Positions 7,890 through 13,693 of a stretch of DNA of 13,693 bases are shown piece after piece; the first letter of the stretch is position 1, and each line of letters starts with the position of its first letter. The stretch comes from Trileptium ribeirensis (Eukaryota; Nematoda; Enoplea; Enoplida; Thoracostomopsidae). The notes below the pieces were generated by a model. It saw nothing but the letters and a program-made list of their open reading frames with translations. It did not search any database and was not told where the DNA came from. Both the position numbers and the translations under genes were made by a program. The stretch lies in assembly GCA_030248225.1 (NCBI GenBank), contig JASANE010012494.1, forward strand, positions 1 through 13,693, written 5' to 3'.

Positions 7890-7964
7890 AGCAAATGGCT
7901 ATCCGGATGACTTCCAACTATATGGCATGACTTCGGGTTTATTTCATGGTACATGGTCTTTCGG
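7890..7964 (+). CDS. SLC18B1-like: SLC18B1-like MFS transporter, internal exon (loop to TM11)
   Basis: The 75-bp exon lies between TTTATTTCAG and a GTAAGT donor. It reads ANGYPDDFQLYGM, then TSGLFHGTWSF, and ends with GG of a split Gly codon (phase 2). SLC18B1 proteins carry at this place a short loop with N-G-[YF] followed by a helix of the type SGLFSAMWS-x-GAFMGP. Seven residues around SGL and W-S-x-G are recognisably shared. Joining the previous exon's AT to this exon's first A gives Ile, and joining GG to the T at 10353 gives Gly, so both junctions keep the frame. This is the exon that first identified the gene. The following intron is about 2.4 kb and holds the GC-edged repeat copy and the 124-bp tandem array. 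Confidence 0.88.
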
Positions 7965-8544
7965 GTAAGTTTAGGCGTGTTTTCATTTTGCCTTTAAGTA
8001 AATATTAACGTGATATTCGACACGATTGTTTCTTCTTTTCAACAAAAATTTAGACTCGGCTAGTTGTGATACTATTGTTATGCTATGATTCATGGTCGAT
8101 TTATATCAATAAGGGTTCAACTTGCTTCATATGAGCTAGAGCAGACTGCTGTATTGTATCTGTACAAGACTACAAGGCTGACATTAATATACTAGACTGA
8201 GTCAAATTAGACTTGGCCATAATTATTAAATAATACGAAGTTTACGTTATATGGGATCGACCATGTCGAGTTTTTTCCTGCCTGGTGAAGGCCATACTGT
8301 GTTTATAGCTGAAAGGATATAACAAAAACGGCCAAAGTAGCCCTGAGGGGCGGAAACAAAAATGATGGTTTCACGGGGACAATACACTATATAATGTAGT
8401 GTCTTCGGCGCCCTTATTTCAGTAAATATAAAGCAAATAGTATATCTTTTGATAAATAATTTAACAGTGAAACTAGTACACTACACTGATGGATATATTC
8501 TGGGTAGTTATGAACAAATTTTCTAACCTATATACGTGGTACAT
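7965..8544. other. Intron sequence without recognised features
   Basis: AT-rich intron. A small inverted repeat ACACTA/TAGTGT lies near 8385-8402, close to a GGCGCC word. No exon, RNA gene or element border is seen. Confidence 0.5.
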
Positions 8545-8953
8545 ACATGCACGAGGCGCGAAAACCAAGGCGGGACAGTGGGTGCTTTGTGGGCCTGTGA
8601 ACGTCCCACGGTAGGATCAGGTGGTCGGCAGAGGACAATGGGAGGTCGTCTGGGGGCATAAATTTTTGAATTTTTTGGACTAAAAATTATTTCCTAGTTT
8701 TTGCCAATTTTCACCCAATTTTCGCCGATTTTGCCGCAATTTTTGCCAATTTTCTGTCGATTTGTGCCTATTTCTCCCAATGTTTTAATATTTCCCCCTC
8801 GATTTTTGTCAACATTTTCGCTCGCCTTCGCCGCGCGGTAGACGGGGAGGTCTCAGGAAGAAAGGATCAGGATAGCTCTCAAGGGGCCTGCGTCACCAAT
8901 AGTGTTTATTTCTAGCCTGAGTGGGATAATCTCCATGTCCCCTATGATCATGT
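8545..8953. mobile_element. GC-edged, AT-cored dispersed repeat, copy 2
   Basis: The layout matches 2172-2527. There is a GC-rich left edge, then GGGGGCATAAATTTTTGAA, CCTAGTTTTTG, and a core of degenerate 10-14-bp units of the form CAATTTT-x-GCC-x-ATTTTTGCC (about 8690-8825). A GC-rich patch (8820-8860), GGGATAATCTCC and CATGTATG complete it. Left and right ends share ACATACATG in inverted orientation. The core is longer than in copy 1, consistent with expansion or loss of the degenerate units. There is no coding capacity and no clear target-site duplication. The family is not recognised. Confidence 0.6.
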
Positions 8954-9090
8954 ATGTGTAGCATTGGTGAGTTCAGAAAGGAACGCCTCATGAAATTTTA
9001 GCGCATATTGCCAAAAATCAGGAAGCTGTGCTTTAGAATATAAAAAATCTTAATGCATAATAGCACAGCTACTCAACTAAGAGTTCATGA

Positions 9091-9700
9091 TCAACGATTT
9101 AGGATGATATGGTCATTTTTTCGGCTTGCTCCACCAAAGATGTTTAGGACTACCGCGCCAAGGTTCACTGGTGATGACGGCTGCTTTATTTTCCGCCAGC
9201 GTACGGTTCAGATAACAACGGCTTACGATGGTATTGTCATTTCTTCAGCTTACTCCACCAGGGCTGTTGAGGGCTATCGTACCAAGGTTCACTGGTGATG
9301 ACGGTTGCTTTACTTTCCACCAATGTACGGTTTAGACAACGGCTACTTGTGACGGTATTGTCATTTTTTCGGCTTACTCAATTACATGGCTGTTTAGGGC
9401 TACCGCACGGCTCACTGGTGCTGACGGCTGCTTTACTTTCTCCCAATGTACAGTTTAGACAACAACGGCTTTACGATGGTATGGTTCTTTTTTCGGCCTA
9501 TTCCTCCAGGGTTGTTAAGGGCTATCTCACCAAGGTGCACTGGTGCTGGCGGCTAGTTTACTTTTTACCAATATACGATTTAGACAAAAACACCTTACGA
9601 TGGTGTGGTCATTTTTTCAGCTTATTCCACCAAGGCTAGTTAGGGGTACCGCACCAAGGTTCATGGTCCTGACGGCTGCCTAACTTTTCGCCAATGTATC
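9091..9700. repeat. 124-bp tandem repeat array, about five copies
   Basis: The landmark GTCATTTTTTCGGCTTACTC recurs at 9112, 9236, 9360, 9484 and 9608, an exact 124-bp step each time. Every unit also has a CCACCAGGGCTGTT-like block, ACCGCACCAAGGTTCACTGG, GACGGCTGCTTTACTTT, CCAATGTACGGTTTAGACAA and CGGCTTACGATGGT. Units differ by substitutions, yet the spacing holds because small indels compensate within units. Open frames crossing it (9053-9298 and 9295-9639) are repeat artefacts; 124 is not a multiple of three, so no repeated protein is encoded. It lies in the intron between the exons at 7890 and 10353. Confidence 0.92.
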
Positions 9701-10352
9701 TTGTGAAGGTACCAGCAACCAGAGTACCAACAGCGAATGATATAAGAGCAAGAATAGTAATTATCAGCTACTGATGTTCACGTTATTTATTGCGTTGGCT
9801 ATTGGTGTTCTGGTGACTTTCACTACCGCAAGGAACTTTGGGAGTAGCCGTCATTCGCTGAGAACCTTTGTGGAATACCCAAAAACAACCTTTGGGTGGA
9901 GTTAAAACGGAAAAGGCCACATTCAACCGACAGGTTGAGGAATATTGCTGAATGTTGCACACTCTATGAATTTCTATTATAGAAACTTATCTTTATTCAT
10001 TACTATGCAATGGCTACTGTGCTTTACTCTCAGAAAAGTTTTCGGCGTACACTATTTGGCATCTGGAAACTACGCCAATATTTGCCTTGCTTACGCCAAA
10101 TCACATATGGAAAAGAGCCTACCACTTTTCCATGGTGACCTAAATCCACCTGCTTAACTTTGTTTTCGCCGCTTTACCGATCCTATCTCGTTGGTAGATC
10201 CACGGTATCCACTTGATAATGAACATATTAATTGCATATCTCGGTGTCGTTGTTATAAGGATGTAAAAGAGTTTAATTTTCGGCCAATGTCCAATAAAAT
10301 TCAAAACCAGTGCCGAAAAATTAAATTGTTGTTCATATTTCTTGAAATTTAG
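9701..10352. other. Intron sequence with minor open stretches
   Basis: Plus-strand frames at about 9774-9903 and 9945-10157 are open for 40-70 codons; the first includes a hydrophobic segment, but no family is recognised. Sequence around 9700-9830 has weak inverted similarity about a centre near 9765. Nothing here joins to the transporter. Confidence 0.4.
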
Positions 10353-10446
10353 TGCGTTTATGGGACCTACAATTGGCGGACTTGCGGTAGATCACTTTGG
10401 ATTTGGATGGGCGTCAACATTTATTGGATGTCTTCAGATAATTGTG
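10353..10446 (+). CDS. SLC18B1-like: SLC18B1-like MFS transporter, internal exon (TM11-TM12)
   Basis: The 94-bp exon lies between GAAATTTAG and a GTAAAT donor. After completing the split Gly it reads AFMGPTIGGLAVDHFGFGWA, then STFIGCLQIIV. GAFMGPT-x-GG is the strongest match to SLC18B1 and is a G-x-x-x-GP-x-x-GG MFS signature like motif C of drug:H+ antiporters, a glycine-rich helix kink. FGFGWAS corresponds to the loop and start of the last helix. The exon ends on a codon boundary (phase 0). The acceptor's pyrimidine tract is short and T-rich with purines, so splicing may rely on other signals. The following intron is about 2.0 kb. Confidence 0.88.
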
Positions 10447-11581
10447 GTAAATCTATTGCTAGAGCTCTACTTATTTTGTTTTGCCGTGTCGTGGTATAAT
10501 ATTAACTAGATGCTGGGTCGAGACAGTTGGTTAGCAACATGCCATGATTTTAGCATCGTTATGGACATTAACGGTGCCCATCAAGATTTGAAATCGGAAC
10601 GATGTCAGTTTCTACGTTCACCAAATAATAAAATACACAGCTTCAAGCCAATTGAATTTCTATGTTGCATGTTTTTGAAACACTAAATGCAAGTCTAAGC
10701 ACGGAGAATTATAGTTGTACTAGCTGTACTGTTGGGGCCTGGCGCTTGGCGGCAGGCCTTTTTCGTTGTTCCGGGCCACAGCAGTAGTGCCCGAGAAAGT
10801 ATTCACTTTTTAGTACTGTACAGTTCGGTGCTGCATACGAACTTGATGCAGAAGTAATTTGTAGGTTCCTCTAGAAAAACCGAAGATAGTCTGGCACCTG
10901 TCGTGCTTAACAGTTACAGGTTATATGAAGATGAACTTTAGCGACGTTTTTCCGTCTGCCTTACTGGAAAGCTGGCGACAGCAGCATAATCATTGCGCCT
11001 TTTGCCAGACAAATATGTAGTTAGAGATCTTTTGTCTTGCTAGACAGTGTCTGATTATACACCCGCGACTAAGTTGTAGGCCTACGGAGAAAACAAAACA
11101 CAAAGGAATAGAAGAAGAAACGATAGGCCTAAGAAGAAGAAAATATAAAAAATTGACACGCACACACTGTCCACAAAATAAGGAATCCACTCAAACTGTA
11201 CTAAGGCACTGAGGGTTAAAAAGACATAGGCCTACAGTGTTAATCGCACCGGGGAAAAGTAAGCAAATCACGTTCACTGTGGTACTATGAACCAATATTT
11301 GGTATGAACCGTTGGATAAAACACGAAATGCAAGATAAATCACTTACTGCGGTATAAATCACTGCCTGAAAGTATCCGCTAAATCCAAACTTCAATCTCA
11401 AAATCGAAACGGCAAGTGCAGAGTACAATGTAGAATAAACAATACAACAAACAAACTTATATAAACAAACAAATATGCAACTGCTGCCAACTAAACCGTG
11501 AAACATAGTATAGACAGCAGAACAACACTAAATAGTTAACACAACAGAGCTAAGAGATCGTTCTGAAAAATCAGATACACA
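10447..11581. other. Intron sequence, probable degraded repeats
   Basis: A GC-rich patch at 10735-10790 contains GGGGCCTGGCGCTTGGCGG, and three copies of TAGGCCTA (about 11077, 11124 and 11227) lie in A-rich sequence with GAAGAAGAA runs. Such mixtures are typical of old retroelement debris. Minus-strand frames at 10990-11190 and 11285-11506 are open but low-complexity, Cys/Ile/Phe-rich, and not protein-like. No gene is supported. Confidence 0.4.
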
Positions 11582-11616
11582 GACACACAGGATTTTGCTT
11601 TTATATATATAAGATT
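11582..11616 (+). repeat. Retroelement 3' tail, copy 1
   Basis: The block GACACACAGGATTTTGCTTT followed by TATATATATAAGATT is repeated at 11836-11868, differing by one AT unit. ACACAGACACACAGG running into TTTTATATATAAGAT is a common 3' terminus of non-LTR elements and SINEs in invertebrates. Here only the tail is recognisable. Confidence 0.6.
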
Positions 11617-11690
11617 TGTGGCCTAATATCTGCCACTGACATGTGAAATTTCAGTGCGATCAGACTTGTAGAATATGCAGATAATGCAAA

Positions 11691-11709
11691 AAGTACTGTT
11701 TCAGTACTT
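11691..11709. repeat. Small perfect hairpin
   Basis: AAGTACTG-TTT-CAGTACTT is a perfect 8-bp inverted repeat with a 3-nt loop. A third related word, AAAGTACC, follows at 11713. It lies just upstream of the retroelement tail copy 2 and may be part of that element. Confidence 0.55.
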
Positions 11710-11734
11710 CGTAAAGTACCTTTTTGATAAAAAC

Positions 11735-11868
11735 TAGCCTATGTCCTGACCCCTGACGTGTTTACCACTGCGCCAAATTTGGTGTCAATCTGACCAGTAG
11801 TTTCGGAGCCTATTGCGAACACACACAGAGAGACAGACACACAGGATTTTGCTTTTATATATAAGATT
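11735..11868 (+). mobile_element. Retroelement 3' end, copy 2 (LINE/SINE-like)
   Basis: The sequence runs GCCTATGTCCTGACCCCTGA, then GCGCCAAATTTGGTGTCAAT, CTGACCAGTAGTTTCGGAGC, an (AC/AG)-rich stretch and the TTTTATATATAAGATT tail. The order of CTATGTCCT, GCCAAATTTGGT, a CAGT-GTTT-GGAG block and ACAGACAGACACAC is a widespread conserved 3'-end signature of non-LTR retrotransposons and derived SINEs in invertebrates. The 5' part is not identifiable. Copy 1 of the tail lies about 250 bp upstream in the same orientation. Confidence 0.6.
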
Positions 11869-12488
11869 GTAAGCATTAACCAGCAATTATCATGGTGAAA
11901 AGCGTAAGTTTAAACTAACGGTCACGTAGCCGCAGCGTAAAACATAAAAACTCTCCGTGTTAGCTAGGGTAAACATAATGGTTAAAATGTCGTAAACGTT
12001 TTAATTTAAACACATATATGACACACTGATAGTGTACATTTGTAACACTGTCCTGCTAGCGAGTGGCATATATAGGAGATATAACGGTATCATATTAGCT
12101 TATATTTTACCGTAGAATGATCTGAAATTTTTATGGACTTATTCTTTAACATTTTCATGCCAAACCATAAGTATGTTGCAATGTTTACAATACTTGTATT
12201 GACACCACGAAAACTCAGCTCGAGCTGTATTATTGAAACTGGCGTACGCAAACTACTGATCTATTTAGGAGCTGTTGCTGAGTTCGTTAGAAAACCGCGC
12301 AAGGTGAACAAATAACACAGGAAGCGCAAATATACACCAGACGACAGACATAGCTAACGTGGCATGCTGCAATGCAAAGTAAGGAGTGTCAAGTGGGAGG
12401 GCTGGGCATTAAAGTGTTAGCTAAGCGCTGGACTAAATTAAATCATTCTTAGCTTGGCGTATTTACATGTACACCAATTGTATTTTAG
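11869..12488. other. Intron sequence before the last exon
   Basis: AT-rich, with no recognised element. A 60-codon plus-strand frame (12133-12315) is open but has no start context, splice borders or family resemblance. Confidence 0.5.
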
Positions 12489-12590
12489 CTTCTGTTGGTC
12501 GCTGCGTTCACTTTCACCGAAAAGCGTTCGTCCATGTCGAGCAAGTCCAACTTTAGTCGATCCGATGGTCCGAAGCAAGAAATTTTGTAA
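12489..12590 (+). CDS. SLC18B1-like: SLC18B1-like MFS transporter, terminal exon
   Basis: The 102-bp coding part follows the acceptor GTATTTTAG in phase 0. It reads LLLVAAFTFTEKRSSMSSKS, then a polar tail ending KQEIL and a TAA at 12588-12590. The hydrophobic start completes the last transmembrane helix begun at the end of the previous exon; the basic and serine-rich tail would face the cytosol, as in other SLC18B1 proteins, which have an R/K/S-rich tail after the last helix. The tail is about 24 residues and has no recognised dileucine or tyrosine sorting motif, although its terminal EIL is suggestive. The 3' UTR is very short, with AATAAA 21 bp past the stop. Composition is less AT-rich than the flanks (TCG, GTC, CCG codons), as expected of coding sequence. 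Confidence 0.85.
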   Translation, partial: LLLVAAFTFTEKRSSMSSKSNFSRSDGPKQEIL

Positions 12591-12610
12591 TATCCTTTTT
12601 ATTATGATAA

Positions 12611-12616
12611 AATAAA
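12611..12616 (+). terminator. Polyadenylation signal AATAAA
   Basis: AATAAA lies 21 bp beyond the stop of the last exon, followed by T-rich sequence. It is the first canonical signal downstream. Later AATAAA words (near 12983, 13038 and 13322) are expected by chance in such AT-rich DNA. Confidence 0.6.
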
Positions 12617-13693
12617 TTCAATGAACAGTATTAATTTATTTTTCAGTATTGTTTGCAAAAAGAAAAATCTAATTTTAGAGTTTCAATTCCGGAATTTGAA
12701 GTTTGTTTTCGGAAAAAACCATGAATGGTTGATATTTCAAACTTATACACGCTATTATGGAAGTAAATGATGTACGCTCTAAAAAGTAACAGACGTTTCA
12801 TGCAAGTCATGGTATTAACCACTTACATATGTTGAACGTTATTTTATATAATCTTAACATTGATGGTGCAACCATAGAAAGGTAATCACAAAATAATGAA
12901 AGATATATAAAATACTTTTATTTTATAGCCGCCCCGGTTGACGAATTTCCAACTACCGTGAAAATTATACCTTAGTAACACTTGAATAAAGCGAAAACCA
13001 AAACTTGAAAATTACAGATCTTAACGCCTAGCTATGTAATAAAATTTTCAATTTATTAGCTGCCACAAGATATAATTCAGAAAAAAATAGAAATTCGTTT
13101 TCACCGTCGACACCGTAACCATCAGTTTGGACGTAGTCAAAAGCAAAGGCACAACTAGGGTACAATATATTTGCATAAAAAATAATATAATGGTTATCCT
13201 TCTTGTCTATAAACCTGCGGGTTTGGTATAAAATTACGTTTTTTCCTCGAGATTAGTGCACTAAACGCCCGGTCGTAGGCAAAATTGCATAAGCTTAAAA
13301 AGTAACTCTATTTTGTCAAGTAAATAAAAATATGTCATTTGCGCAGCAAATGCAAAAAATTCCTAATGGATTCAAAGTTTACATGTTTTTAAACTAGTAG
13401 TAGCCCTACTTTCGAAGGTGATCAATGCTGCAATCTTGAAAAATATCATGAAAATACATTTTGCAATTAAGTTACGATAAATAATTATCCATTTAAGCTA
13501 ATTGTTGAAAAATTTTCATACACCACATTATTTTAATTTATATAGTATAATAAGAGTCAAAATACAGTTGGATAGTTCGCAATCTACATTTTTATGTTAG
13601 CCTTTCCAGTAATTCAAAGTATCGAACGTATTTCAAATTTTGTAATTTGTGCCTTATTTTTCGTAGAGAAGGAGATTTTTCATAGAGAAAGTA
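12617..13693. other. Downstream intergenic AT-rich sequence
   Basis: No open frame of interest, tandem repeat or splice-bounded exon is seen on either strand. It is uniformly AT-rich up to the window end. Confidence 0.55.

Noticed and set aside
9053..9639. Two adjacent plus-strand open frames of 81 and 114 codons
   Set aside because: They read through the 124-bp tandem array in changing frames; the repeat length is not a multiple of three.
9091..9700. CRISPR-like array
   Set aside because: The repeated unit is the whole 124 bp with no unique spacers, and the context is an animal intron.
9700..9830. Imperfect inverted similarity centred near 9765
   Set aside because: Similarity is only around 60% by eye and needs gaps, so it is within what chance allows.
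11285..11506. Minus-strand 73-codon Cys-rich frame
   Set aside because: Arises opposite A/C-rich low-complexity sequence; the residue mix is not protein-like and no homologous motif is seen.

Overview
The window reads as nuclear DNA of an animal, most likely an invertebrate. It is AT-rich and almost free of long open frames, but it carries short exons with proper splice sites, non-LTR retrotransposon debris, a DNA transposon with a target-site duplication, a minisatellite and a polyadenylation signal. There are no bacterial operons or ribosome binding sites. The lineage cannot be fixed from this sequence.

One real gene is recognised. Four plus-strand exons (3706-3801, 7890-7964, 10353-10446, 12489-12590) splice in consistent phase (2, 2, 0). 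They encode the C-terminal part of a major facilitator superfamily (MFS) transporter that resembles SLC18B1, the vesicular polyamine transporter. The gene ends with a stop at 12588-12590 and AATAAA at 12611. Its 5' exons were not convincingly found and probably lie upstream of the window or in unrecognised small exons.

The rest is repeats, most of them inside the introns. (i) Positions 152-1950 hold plus-strand sequence that looks like a decayed protein-coding region, broken by stops and frameshifts and not recognised. (ii) Positions 2172-2527 and 8545-8953 are two copies of one GC-edged, AT-cored repeat family. (iii) Positions 5209-6609 are a complete 1401-bp DNA transposon with ~300-bp terminal inverted repeats and a perfect 8-bp target-site duplication. 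It sits inside the 3' end of an older minus-strand LINE, whose reverse-transcriptase C-terminus is at 6618-6855. Its 805-bp interior has a possible Merlin/IS1016-like transposase start and a separate exon-like segment that may be captured sequence. (iv) Positions 9091-9700 are five copies of a 124-bp tandem repeat. (v) Positions 11582-11868 carry two retroelement 3' tails.

No new defence or metabolic system can be supported. The observations most worth following are the nested long-TIR transposon with its exon-like cargo and the unidentified decayed coding region at the left end.
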